From Mesorhizobium neociceri (lineage in GTDB: Bacteria > Pseudomonadota > Alphaproteobacteria > Rhizobiales > Rhizobiaceae), in NCBI RefSeq assembly GCF_013520985.1, contig NZ_JACDTY010000009.1:62001-126000 (forward strand): 64,000 nucleotides of DNA, given 5' to 3'. Shown piece by piece: positions 9,116 through 16,864 of this stretch. Both the position numbers and the translations under genes were made by a program. The first letter of the stretch is position 1; every line of letters starts with the position of its first letter. The notes under the pieces were generated by a model. It did no database searches. It was not told the DNA's origin and saw only the letters and a list, made by a program, of their open reading frames with translations.

Positions 9116-9850
9116 CTAGACGCCTCTCTTGTTACCCCAGAGCAAAACGTGCAGCTGCGGTAGCACGCGGGCTTCGAACCACCTGTCACGGGTCACCTTA
9201 TCGACCAGCCACTGCATGCGTTTTATTATTCCATCCAGGTCGACAGACGCGTCTTCGTTGCCGGGACGGGGCGGCGTGTGATTGCCGGGTTGCAGAAAGA
9301 CAGGAAGGCGCGAAAATCGCGCGGCGGCTTCTTTCGCGTAAGCGTAGTCACTCTCGTCGAAAACGACGAGCTTGAGCACGACTTGCGGCTTTTCCTGCGC
9401 CGCATCCACGCACGCCTGGATAGCAGCCCAGTCGGTCCTCATTTCGCTTGACGGGGGCTTTGGGCTGAGGACCAGCACGTCAAGATCCACGAACCAATCC
9501 CTGACCACTGAACCTTGGGTTTCCAGCGCAAAACGGTAACCTGCACCGTGCCCTCGGTCGATGAGCGCACCCAATGGCTGAATGGCCGGATTGCCGCCGG
9601 ACAGCGACACCATCACTGGCTGGGTACCGGAAAGCTCAACGACGCTTTGCCAGACCGCATCGACTGGCATCATCTTCCATTCATGGCGGAATTGATTGTC
9701 GACCGCATGAAGGGTGTCACACCACGAACAGCGATAGTCACACCCGCCGGTTCTGATGAAGACAGTTGGCAAACCGATGAGCGGGCCCTCGCCCTGGATC
9801 GTTGGCCCGAAGATCTCGCTCACACGGATTGCGGGATTGGTCTCGATCAT
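9116..9850 (-). CDS. queE: 7-carboxy-7-deazaguanine synthase QueE
   Basis: A 244-residue radical-SAM enzyme that rearranges 6-carboxy-tetrahydropterin to 7-carboxy-7-deazaguanine, the third step from GTP to preQ0. The Fe-S cysteines are in the QueE-type CX3CX2C arrangement, GGCDYRCSWCDT (C37, C41, C44), after the typical EIFGPTIQGEGPLIGLPTVF opening. Further family motifs are VMVSLSGGNPAI and LETQGSV. The ATG at 9850 overlaps the queD stop by four bases (ATGA), so translation is probably coupled; the longer frame to 9928 lies inside queD. Last gene of a queC-queD-queE operon. Confidence 0.93.
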   Translation of the reverse strand: MIETNPAIRVSEIFGPTIQGEGPLIGLPTVFIRTGGCDYRCSWCDTLHAVDNQFRHEWKMMPVDAVWQSVVELSGTQPVMVSLSGGNPAIQPLGALIDRGHGAGYRFALETQGSVVRDWFVDLDVLVLSPKPPSSEMRTDWAAIQACVDAAQEKPQVVLKLVVFDESDYAYAKEAAARFSRLPVFLQPGNHTPPRPGNEDASVDLDGIIKRMQWLVDKVTRDRWFEARVLPQLHVLLWGNKRGV

Positions 9851-10203
9851 GGCCGGTATTGTGCCCAGGTTTTCGGGGTTTCGCTCACCCGCACGGCCGA
9901 GGTTTCGGGTAGGCGTGCCTTGCACCACTCATAGAAATGTCTGGCCAGGTATTCCGCAGTGACTTGCTCATGATCCAGGACGTCGTTGAGGTGGCGATGG
10001 TCGAAGCTTTCGTCGATGTAGCGTTTGAGCGGCGTCAGATCGTGATAGTCGCGCACAAAGCCGTGCGCGTTCAATTCATTGGCCGCAAGCTCTATTTCGA
10101 CGATGTAATTATGCCCGTGCAGGCGCGCACACTGGTGGTCGGGCGGCAAGCAGGTGAGCTGATGCGAGGCTGAGAAGTGGAATTGCTTGGTGATCCGGAA
10201 CAT
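9847..10203 (-). CDS. queD: 6-carboxy-5,6,7,8-tetrahydropterin synthase QueD
   Basis: A 118-residue PTPS-family enzyme that converts 7,8-dihydroneopterin triphosphate to 6-carboxy-tetrahydropterin. Zinc ligands are visible as H14 (FSASHQL) and the LHGHNY pair (H29, H31), and the catalytic Cys25 sits in QCARLHGH. The length is normal. It begins on the last base of the queC stop (TAATG) and overlaps queE at its end. The dihydroneopterin triphosphate it needs must come from a FolE elsewhere, as none is encoded in the window. Confidence 0.94.
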   Translation of the reverse strand: MFRITKQFHFSASHQLTCLPPDHQCARLHGHNYIVEIELAANELNAHGFVRDYHDLTPLKRYIDESFDHRHLNDVLDHEQVTAEYLARHFYEWCKARLPETSAVRVSETPKTWAQYRP

Positions 10204-10904
10204 TACGCGTTCGCCCTCCGCAGCGCGACCAGCCAGAAATCGTCATCCTCGTAGTCGGTGGGGTCCGGGTGCCCAGACAGGTGAAACGCTTCGCGCCGCT
10301 CGACGCAGGTCCCGCAGCGTCCGCAGTGACGCTCGCCGCCCTTGTAGCACGACCAGGTCTCCGCAAACGGCGTGCCGTATTTTGCTCCGTCGCAAACGAT
10401 GTCCGCCTTGCTGAAATGCAGGTACGGCGCATGGAGGTGAACCCGCGCATAGCCGTCCAGCGCGCGGTCTTGCATCGTCTGGAAAGTGTCGATGAAAGCC
10501 GGACGGCAATCGGGATAGATGAAGTGATCCCCGCCATGCACCGCCGTCGCCACCGCTTCGGCCTTGTGTGCGGCGGCGAGACCGAAAGCGATTGCCAGCA
10601 TAATGGCATTCCGGTTCGGCACAACCGTCACCCTCATCGTGTCTTCGGCGTAGTGGCCGTCCGGCACGTCGATACTGTCGGTCAGCGCGGAGCCGGAAAG
10701 ACCGCGGCCGATTTGGCCGATGTCGATGATTTGGTGCGGCACGTTCAGTCGCTGCGCGCAGAGGGCGGCGAAGCCCAATTCCTTCCTGTGCCGTTGGCCG
10801 TAATCGAAGGACAGGAGGCAGTCGAGCTCGTGCTCCCCCGCCAGCCTGTGAGCAAGGGAAACGGAATCCAGTCCGCCGGAGCAGACGACGAGAGTCTTCA
10901 TCAT
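10203..10904 (-). CDS. queC: 7-cyano-7-deazaguanine synthase QueC
   Basis: A 233-residue ATP-dependent amidating/dehydrating enzyme that makes preQ0 from 7-carboxy-7-deazaguanine. The PP-loop SGGLDS is at 9-14, followed by SFDYGQRHRKEL; the zinc site is C186, C194, C197, C200 (CYKGGERHCGRCGTC). First gene of the queCDE operon. The product feeds queuosine in tRNA or, in some elements, 7-deazaguanine DNA modification. No queF, tgt or dpd modification genes are encoded nearby. I saw no clear preQ1 riboswitch in the 120 bases upstream. Confidence 0.95.
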   Translation of the reverse strand: MMKTLVVCSGGLDSVSLAHRLAGEHELDCLLSFDYGQRHRKELGFAALCAQRLNVPHQIIDIGQIGRGLSGSALTDSIDVPDGHYAEDTMRVTVVPNRNAIMLAIAFGLAAAHKAEAVATAVHGGDHFIYPDCRPAFIDTFQTMQDRALDGYARVHLHAPYLHFSKADIVCDGAKYGTPFAETWSCYKGGERHCGRCGTCVERREAFHLSGHPDPTDYEDDDFWLVALRRANA

Positions 10905-11059
10905 TGGTGTCCTTGTTTTGACCGGGTAAGGCTGCGACCGGAGATTTCTCTGCCCTCCCCGTACTCCCGCGAATCAAGGTTGTGAACCCGGGGGGAGTTT
11001 GATGCGCTGACGTGCCGCGGTGGGCCCTGTTCAGTACAGAACTGCGAACGCCGAGAGCC

Positions 11060-11582
11060 GCCGATTCCCATCGGGCCGGAGTTGCCCTCGCCTTCGGGGA
11101 ACACGCGGTAGATCAGCCGCACGGTGTCGGCGTGCAGCGGATCGATCTCCAGCTTCTTCTTGGTCTTCGATCCGCGCTGCTCGGCAGGGACGATGCGATA
11201 GCCGATCGGCGGCAGCGCGCCGTTCCAAAACCCTGGCGGGCGTTCTCGTTCATGGCGCGAAGTTGGCGTTCTCCTTCGACTGATACTCGTCGAACAGAGC
11301 CATGATCTGGCGCATCATCGCATGCATGGGATCGTCGCGCATCTCCTGCGTGATGGAGACGAGCTTGACGCCGTTCTTTGCGAGTTTCCTGACATAGAAC
11401 TCAAGCTCGAAGTGGTCGCGGAAGAAACGCGAGAAGCTATGAACCACAGCGACGTCGGCGGGCGCGGGCTTCGACGTGGCCGCCTCGACGACGCGCTGGA
11501 ACTCAGGCCGGCGATCACTGGTAGCGGAGGCTCCGGCCTCTACGAACGTCTCAACCACCTGATAGCCGCGCGAAATGGCCAA
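11060..11582 (-). pseudogene. Serine recombinase, truncated and frameshifted
   Basis: Remnant of a large serine recombinase (resolvase/invertase family). The 11250-11582 part carries the end of the catalytic domain (VVHSFSRFFRDHFELEFYVR, then RQIMALFDEYQSKENA). The following recombinase-domain segment continues in another frame from about 11253 (MNENARQGFWNGALPPIGYR, then KKKLEIDPLHADTVRLIYR) and stops matching near 11060. The N-terminus with the catalytic serine is missing, as is the C-terminal DNA-binding part. It is therefore dead, and marks a former element end or integration event. Confidence 0.8.
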
Positions 11583-11632
11583 TGTGCCGCGATTTGCCGT
11601 CCTTTGCGCCTGACCGGAGCGCGGTTCGCGTG

Positions 11633-11992
11633 TCAGGGGAGCTCCCCCCTTCCAGTTCGGGGAGAGACCGCCATGCCGAGGAACACGGTCATGGCTCGAT
11701 TGAGCCGCAACATGTCCTCGTCATCAAGCCGCCCGATCTGCATGCCCATCTTCGCCTTCGGAACGGTGGTGATTTTGTCCACCATCAGTCGGCAGGTCGC
11801 GCGCAGGCCGTTGCGCTCGCTCGGGTCCACGACCAGGCGGAACAAGGGGGCGTCGGTGGGGTCGGTCGTAAAGACGCAGATCGTGATCGAGTCGGTTGCG
11901 TCGAAGCTGTCGTCCTGGACGATGACGGCGGGACGCGGCTTGCCCGCATAGTCCTTAGCGCCTGAGACCGTCCAGACCTCGCCGCGCCTCAT
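11633..11992 (-). CDS. MazF/PemK-family endoribonuclease toxin
   Basis: A 119-residue toxin of the PemK/MazF fold, which cleaves single-stranded mRNA at short sequences. The family opening RRGEVWTVSG is followed by PRPAVIVQDD, CVFTTDPTDA, a VDPSERNGL substrate loop, and DKITTVPKAKMG. The upstream antitoxin frame overlaps this one by four bases (ATGA at 11989-11992), the standard coupled antitoxin-toxin order. The open frame extends upstream to 12118, but those residues are an out-of-frame copy of the antitoxin gene. Confidence 0.88.
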   Translation of the reverse strand: MRRGEVWTVSGAKDYAGKPRPAVIVQDDSFDATDSITICVFTTDPTDAPLFRLVVDPSERNGLRATCRLMVDKITTVPKAKMGMQIGRLDDEDMLRLNRAMTVFLGMAVSPRTGRGELP

Positions 11993-12204
11993 TCGTTCCA
12001 ATCCGACACTGCGTCGATGAAGTCCTGATCCTCGCGGGCCTGAGTACTGGCGGCGACTGCCTGCGACTGGCGATGTGCCTGTGCCCGGAAAGAGGAAGAG
12101 CGAACGTCCGGGACCCAAATCTGGATCGGCCGCAGCCCCTGCGCGCGCAGCCGCTCGCGATGCTCGCGCACCTTCACGCGGACCGGCTTCGGTGCAGTTG
12201 TCAT
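11989..12204 (-). CDS. MazE-like antitoxin (DUF3018 type)
   Basis: A 71-residue antitoxin. It starts with the DUF3018-type signature VKVREHRERLRAQGLRPIQI plus WVPD, a short DNA-binding segment, and ends with an acidic tail (DQDFIDAVSDWNE) expected to thread into the toxin groove. ATG at 12204 chosen; the frame runs on to 12357 without a better start. It overlaps the toxin start by four bases and is preceded by a perfect palindrome that is a likely autoregulatory operator. Confidence 0.82.
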   Translation of the reverse strand: MTTAPKPVRVKVREHRERLRAQGLRPIQIWVPDVRSSSFRAQAHRQSQAVAASTQAREDQDFIDAVSDWNE

Positions 12205-12223
12205 ATCAGCCTCGTATTCAATA

Positions 12224-12235
12224 GTTACATGTAAC
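12224..12235. promoter_or_regulatory. Palindromic operator of the toxin-antitoxin operon
   Basis: GTTACATGTAAC is a perfect 12-base palindrome starting 20 bases upstream of the antitoxin ATG, flanked by further partial symmetry (ATA/TAT). The position fits autorepression by the antitoxin, which is inferred. Confidence 0.6.
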
Positions 12236-12537
12236 CTATCACACAACTCTCCCCGCAGCCAGGATTTTCTCGCAACGGAAGCGCGCCCGCGCCCGATCGA
12301 ACCCGATCGGCTTCCTGCCTGGGCTTCGGTCGAACGATGTGGCCAAGTCGAATGCAAAAGTCGCGCTCTGCGCTACGATCCTGCGTTCGTCGAGTTCCGA
12401 TGCGCCATGCAGTCTCCCGCGCCCGGCGACGGCGTGTTGCGGCTGCGTTCGTGCAGCCTTGGAGCCGTATAGTCCTCTTTCGCAGCCGTTCCGGACGGTC
12501 GATCCGGCCGGCATGTCACCCAACGCGTCAACACAAG
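12236..12537. other. Intergenic, nothing recognised
   Basis: About 300 bases between the toxin-antitoxin operator and a terminator hairpin. It should contain the promoter of the antitoxin-toxin operon near its left end. Open frames crossing it show no family signature. Confidence 0.4.
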
Positions 12538-12567
12538 GACGAGAGGCGGCGGATGCCGCCTCTCGTC
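12538..12567 (-). terminator. Strong hairpin terminator
   Basis: A perfect 13-bp stem (GACGAGAGGCGGC paired with 12555-12567) with a 4-base loop, seven bases downstream of the stop of the 12574-12903 gene. On the minus strand it is followed by a short T-containing run (CTTGTGTTG) rather than a full T tract. Confidence 0.65.
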
Positions 12568-12573
12568 TCGACT

Positions 12574-12903
12574 TTAGTCGCGGTCCGGATCCTCAAGCTC
12601 CCGGATCACAGCTTTGACCACATAGTCACCGATCTTGGTGCGGCGTTGCGCGACCAGGATGCTGACAGCCGTCTCGTTCGCCTCGATCGCCAGGATCGCG
12701 TCCTCCATGTCGGCATATGGCCGGAGGTTTTCGATGGGGATGACGTCGCCGTACTCGTCATAGCCGCCGTGGAGATACATCGGTGCCCGCTCCAGGCGCG
12801 AAAGCGCCCACTCCGCCTCGCGGATGAGCCGGAAGCCCAGCTTGCGCTGCCGCCAGTATTCTGCGCTGCCGCCGTCGATGGTGACTGTGTTGCGATGTGT
12901 CAT
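12574..12903 (-). CDS. Hypothetical protein
   Basis: A 109-residue soluble protein of unknown function. It has no signal or membrane segment; it is rich in charged and aromatic residues (EYWRQRKLGFRLIREAEWAL, MYLHGGYDEYGDVIP) and ends with a run of acidic residues. The start at 12903 has a good ribosome site (AAAGGAG), and a terminator hairpin follows the stop, both of which support a real gene. It belongs to the accessory cluster with the toxin-antitoxin pair, but I see no evidence that it is part of it. Confidence 0.6.
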   Translation of the reverse strand: MTHRNTVTIDGGSAEYWRQRKLGFRLIREAEWALSRLERAPMYLHGGYDEYGDVIPIENLRPYADMEDAILAIEANETAVSILVAQRRTKIGDYVVKAVIRELEDPDRD

Positions 12904-13498
12904 GGAAATCTCCTTTCGCTCTTTGACGGAAGGAGGCCGCACCGGCGCATCGAGGGGTCAAGGATCGCTTTAGCGACCGCTACGCGGTGTGCGGGGGAGC
13001 CGATTTTGTTGGCGGGCACTTAAGCGTCCGGCGGCAAAATTGGGGGGACCGCACGTCCTTGACGCCGGAGAGGCGGTGCTACAATGGGAGTCAGAGAGAG
13101 ATAGCCCACGCCCCCCGGGCCGTGTCCGTATCCGGCGACCAGCCGGTCCGGCGCCGTCCCACCGCGTCCCTCCGGTAGGGAAGGGCTATAGCGTAAACGT
13201 AGTTCTCATCACCACCCGGTGAGGCGCGCCATCATTTCAACGACCTGGCAGAGCTCCGCAGACTAAAGGCACGAATTAGTCTGCGATATCCAGCGGCGTC
13301 TGCTTGCCCCGGCGCCCTAACGTGAAGCCGAGAATGATGCCTTCTTGGCGGGCGCCGATCCGCACCGATTCAATTCGCGGGCGCTGAAGCGGTTTTGAAC
13401 GGCCGGACTGTTCGTGCCATTTTCGCGGGTAGGAGGTGCAGATATGTTCTACTGCTAACCTGATGCATATCCTAGAGTTCGTCCGCTCAGATGTCGGC
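12904..13498. other. Intergenic with an inverted repeat
   Basis: About 600 bases. A perfect 10-bp inverted repeat CGCAGACTAA / TTAGTCTGCG lies at 13257-13266 and 13276-13285 with a 9-base loop; it could be a terminator-like hairpin or an old element end. A minus-strand frame ending at 13276 (RIGARQEGIILGFTLGRRGK) looks protein-like but is not recognised. Confidence 0.4.
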
Positions 13499-13804
13499 TT
13501 ACAAATGGTGTTGTGCCTGTTCCACCTCGATCGTAACATGCGAGAGCCCGTGGATTTTAGCCAGCCGCGCCTTGTAGTGCGACGGTTGATTCGGGTCCAC
13601 AGACGCTAGCGCAATGATCGCCGCGTGGTGGCCAGGCCCGACTTGCCAGATGTGCAAATCGGTGATGCGCTCGCCGCTACGCTCGATGGCTTCGCGGATT
13701 TCACCGGGAAGATCTTCATCACCCGGTACCCTGTCCAGCAGTACACCGCCGGCGTCGCGGATCAATCCCCATGACCAGCGGGCGATGACCAGTCCCTCAA
13801 CCGA
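13499..13804 (-). pseudogene. C-terminal fragment of a cation diffusion facilitator (DmeF/CzcD-like)
   Basis: About 101 residues match the last part of a CDF metal exporter: the end of the last membrane helix (WSWGLIRDAGGVLLDRVPG) and the cytoplasmic metal-binding domain (REAIERSGERITDLHIWQVG, PGHHAAIIALAS, LAKIHGLSHVTIEVE). The roughly 200 residues with the other membrane helices and the transport-site Asp/His residues are missing, so it cannot transport. The break near 13804 lies just before the 14-17 kb cassette and may mark its left insertion edge. Confidence 0.75.
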
Positions 13805-14016
13805 TCGGTCTCTTGATGAGAGCGGATTGGCGGCTTGGTGGTGGCGAAGAGCGACATTGGACATTGGTGCGTGCCCAAGGGTGCTACCTAATCCTTGCGA
13901 AGGCATTCGCCGCCGGTTCAACGGGGGAACTTCCCACTGGCGTTCCATTTGGGTTTCCCAAGCCGAATCCGGCGGCGACCGGGTGCCCAATCCCTCCCAC
14001 GCTTGCTTTTTAGTGC

Positions 14017-14036
14017 TTACAACATTATTGTTGTAA
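14017..14036. promoter_or_regulatory. Perfect inverted repeat at the start of the 14-17 kb cassette
   Basis: TTACAACATTATTGTTGTAA is an 8-bp perfect inverted repeat with a 4-base centre, ending two bases before the ATG at 14039. It covers the place where a ribosome site would be, and no Shine-Dalgarno motif is seen. A likely operator for the cassette's own XRE protein, or a start-site hairpin. Confidence 0.65.
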
Positions 14037-14038
14037 AC

Positions 14039-14518
14039 ATGATTCCTGCCCTCGTCCCATTGCCCGGCTCTCCGTGGACCGTTCTGCCCCCCGGGGTGCA
14101 CGCGGCGAGTTTGAAAGACGTGGCGGTTGCTTTCGCAACGAATGCCTGGCGGCGTGAGCTTTTCGAGGGCCTCGTTCTCGCCTCTGGCAGGTTGCGATTG
14201 GCTGGATGTCCGGCGATCTATCTCGACGGCAGCTATGTGACCGGCAAGCCGAGGCCCGGCGACTTCGATGCATGCTGGGACCCTACCGGGGTCGATCCGG
14301 CCAAGCTTGATCCCGTGTTCCTGGAATTTGCGAACGGTCGGGCAGCGCAGAAGGCGGCATTCATGGGCGAGTTCTTTCCGTCCTCAATGATGTGCGTGGA
14401 TGTCGGGCAGGCATTCGTCGATTTTTTCCAACTGGATCGTTTCACAGGAAAACAGAAAGGGATCGTCTCCATTCCGCTTTCGGCCGATCCACTTCTCTCC
14501 GGGAAGGTGCAGCCATGA
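14039..14518 (+). CDS. Nucleotidyltransferase-like protein (DUF6932 type)
   Basis: A 159-residue protein with a minimal nucleotidyltransferase signature: GCPAIYLDGSYVTGKPRPGD followed by FDACWD gives GS-x9-DxD, the metal and nucleotide site of MNT/AbiEii-like enzymes. It resembles proteins labelled DUF6932. Enzymes of this fold act in several toxin-antitoxin and anti-phage systems by adding nucleotides to tRNA or to a partner protein; activity here is inferred from the motif only. The start at 14039 is set by the inverted repeat just upstream. Its stop overlaps the next start (ATGA), so the two proteins are probably made together. Confidence 0.7.
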   Translation: MIPALVPLPGSPWTVLPPGVHAASLKDVAVAFATNAWRRELFEGLVLASGRLRLAGCPAIYLDGSYVTGKPRPGDFDACWDPTGVDPAKLDPVFLEFANGRAAQKAAFMGEFFPSSMMCVDVGQAFVDFFQLDRFTGKQKGIVSIPLSADPLLSGKVQP

Positions 14519-15792
14519 TTTACAGCGACAAACAGTATGGCGTATCGAGTGCGCAACTAGCGAAGTTGCAAGACGCGCTTGCTGCTGCGAAGGCGCGCGC
14601 ATCGGATCAGGCGTGGCTCAAACAGGCGGAGATCGATGGGCTCGAAAGCCAAATCGCCGATATCGAGGCCGAGCTTGCCGAATTCGATCTGTTGAAATCC
14701 GGCCAAGTCTCGTTCTCGAAAACCTATGCGCTGGAAGAATTGCCGCGCGTGCTGGTGCAGGCGCGAATTGCCTCCGGCATGAGTCAGACGGACCTCGCCG
14801 AAAAACTTGGCATGAAGCCGCAACAGGTGCAGCGCTACGAGGCGACCGACTACATGGGCGCAAGCCTTGGTCGGCTGATCGAGATTTCGAAGGCGCTCGG
14901 TGTGAAGGCGTCAGGAAGTTTTGAGGGACCGAAGCAGGCCGGCGGATCGGTGTTCGCGTGGGGCGATGCCGACGATATCGTCTGGGGTCAGCTTCCCTAC
15001 AAGGAGATGATCAAACGCAAGTGGTTTGATCTGCCGCGTGGCGCAAACCCGATTAAGCGCGTGAAGGAATATTTCCTGCACGCGGCCGGACCGCAATTTG
15101 CGACGGCGTTTCACCGCAAGAAGATGCGCAGCGGGAACGTGCCGAACGAATATGCGCTACTCGCGTGGCAGGCGCGCATTCTGGAGCGGGCGCGTAGCAA
15201 GATTGAAGCAGAAGAGATCGGAGCCTTCGAACTCGATGACCGGTGGCTGCCAGAGTTGGTGCGTCTCACGAAACGGAAGGACGGGCCAAAGCGTGCCCGC
15301 GATCTGTTGGCCGACAAGGGCATCGTGCTTATCGTCGAACGGCACCTCTCGGGATCGTATCTCGACGGCGCAGCCATGCTTGCTGACGGCGATACGCCGG
15401 TTGTGGGCCTTACGCTGCGATACGACCGACTGGATAATTTCTGGTTCGTGCTAATGCACGAGCTCGGTCACGTCTTCCTGCATCTCTTCGACGGTTTGCG
15501 CTTCGACTTCTTCGACGAGGAAGGCGGCAATGACGGTGATGCGATCGAGGCGGAGGCCGACAAATTCGCGCTCGACGCGCTGATACCGGAAGCATTGTGG
15601 GATCAGTGTCTGTCCCGCTTCGCCCTGTCGGAAGAGGCGGTGAAGATCGACGCGGAGACGATCGGCATCGATCCGAGCATCATCGCGGGGCGCATCAGGA
15701 AAGAGCGAGGCAACTACACCATCCTGAACGATTTGGTTGGTCGGGATCAGGTGCGCTCGCAGCTAGAGGAGGCGAGCGATGATCTTGACTGA
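14515..15792 (+). CDS. XRE regulator fused to ImmA/IrrE-type metalloprotease
   Basis: A 425-residue fusion. Residues 20-65 are a predicted coiled coil (Ala/Glu/Leu-rich), 76-130 an XRE helix-turn-helix (SGMSQTDLAEKLGMKPQQVQ, then RYEATDY), and the C-terminal half an ImmA/IrrE-like zinc protease with HELGHVFLH (HExxH, 315-319) and a downstream acidic EAEADKFALDALIP helix supplying the third ligand. ImmA/IrrE proteins cleave repressors after a damage signal. The HTH could bind the inverted repeat at 14017. The start overlaps the previous stop and the end overlaps the next start by 14 bases, so the three genes form one unit. Confidence 0.85.
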   Translation: MIYSDKQYGVSSAQLAKLQDALAAAKARASDQAWLKQAEIDGLESQIADIEAELAEFDLLKSGQVSFSKTYALEELPRVLVQARIASGMSQTDLAEKLGMKPQQVQRYEATDYMGASLGRLIEISKALGVKASGSFEGPKQAGGSVFAWGDADDIVWGQLPYKEMIKRKWFDLPRGANPIKRVKEYFLHAAGPQFATAFHRKKMRSGNVPNEYALLAWQARILERARSKIEAEEIGAFELDDRWLPELVRLTKRKDGPKRARDLLADKGIVLIVERHLSGSYLDGAAMLADGDTPVVGLTLRYDRLDNFWFVLMHELGHVFLHLFDGLRFDFFDEEGGNDGDAIEAEADKFALDALIPEALWDQCLSRFALSEEAVKIDAETIGIDPSIIAGRIRKERGNYTILNDLVGRDQVRSQLEEASDDLD

Positions 15793-16864
15793 GGATATGT
15801 ATGTTCCGGCGCTGCGATGGCGTCAGGGCGAATACCAGGCGCTTGCCCGCCTTGCCGCCGCCGCCAAGGACCGTACCGTTCCCTATGTCACCATTCCGGA
15901 AGTCGAATTCGATTTCGAGTTGTGGCAGCCGAAGAAGACGGTTCAGGAGCACGTCCATCCGTTTGCGGCCCGCTTCAATGCCAAGTGGGGGCAGCGGCCC
16001 GCGTGGGTTGGCGTGCATCCAACCATTTCCGGCAAACCGATGGGGGACGGCCGCGACATCTTCACATACGTGTTCGAAGCCCTGCGGGAATTCCAGGCGA
16101 ATGCGATGCCGGCCGTTCACCTCGATGCCTCCCCACCCATGGTCGCATCCGTTGCAGGGATCGTTGCGGCCGATGGCCTTGGAGCGGCCATCGCGGTCCG
16201 GCTGGAGGACCTGATGAAGCCGGATGCGCGCACGCGCATCGAGGCTTTGACCGCGTCGCTCGCTTTATCCTTCGACGAAGTTGACCTCGTTATCGATCTC
16301 GGTGCACCGAATTTTGAGCCCTACAATGCTTTCGCAGGCGCGCTTATTGCGGCCATGCAAAAGCTTGGTGACCTGCATGCCTTCCGCAATTTCGTCGTCA
16401 TCGGTACGGCGATTCCGGAGACGTTCAAGGATGTTGCCAAGGGTGCCGACCAGCTCCCGCGCCATGACTGGCTCTTCTATCAAACGCTACTCGGCAAGTT
16501 GCCTCCCGGCATGCGGCAGCCCAATTTCGGCGACTACACAATCGTCCATCCGGAATTCGCGCCGGTGGACATGCGCAAGATCAAGTCGGCCGGCAAGCTC
16601 GTCTATACGACGTCGACGGCGTGGGAGGTCCGCAAAGGCGGGGCATTCCGAGACCATCCAGAGCAGATGCACGACCACTGTGATTCGATCGTGGCGTCCG
16701 GCAAGTTCAGCGGAGCGGGTTTCTCAAGCGGCGATGACTACATCGCCAAATGTGCGGCGCGGACGGCGAAGCCCAGCAATCAGCCCTGGTGGAAGTTCGT
16801 TACGATCAACCACCACATCACGCATGTGCTGGACGATCTCTCCACGTCTGGCGCTGCACCATGA
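15779..16864 (+). CDS. Beta-family protein (phage T4 beta-protein-like)
   Basis: A 361-residue protein of the beta-family group (Beta_protein, T4 beta-protein-like, related to the sce7725 group). Visible landmarks are MYVPALRWRQGEYQALARLA at the start, a mid-region AIAVRLEDL, DLVIDLGAPN, and a TIM-barrel-like alternation of strands and helices. The biochemical function is unknown; relatives occur in prophages and genomic islands next to sce7726-family genes, as here. It overlaps the protease-regulator gene by 14 bases at its start and the convergent gene by 47 bases at its end, an unusually tight packing that supports a joint role. Confidence 0.7.
   Translation: MILTEDMYVPALRWRQGEYQALARLAAAAKDRTVPYVTIPEVEFDFELWQPKKTVQEHVHPFAARFNAKWGQRPAWVGVHPTISGKPMGDGRDIFTYVFEALREFQANAMPAVHLDASPPMVASVAGIVAADGLGAAIAVRLEDLMKPDARTRIEALTASLALSFDEVDLVIDLGAPNFEPYNAFAGALIAAMQKLGDLHAFRNFVVIGTAIPETFKDVAKGADQLPRHDWLFYQTLLGKLPPGMRQPNFGDYTIVHPEFAPVDMRKIKSAGKLVYTTSTAWEVRKGGAFRDHPEQMHDHCDSIVASGKFSGAGFSSGDDYIAKCAARTAKPSNQPWWKFVTINHHITHVLDDLSTSGAAP

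Noticed and set aside
10905..11030. Possible preQ1 riboswitch upstream of queC
   Set aside because: The leader contains no recognisable preQ1-I or preQ1-II core, only GC-rich stretches and a short A-rich run.
13257..13285. Inverted repeat as an attachment site or tRNA fragment
   Set aside because: No tRNA-like fold and no second copy of the sequence was seen in the window; it is described only as a hairpin.
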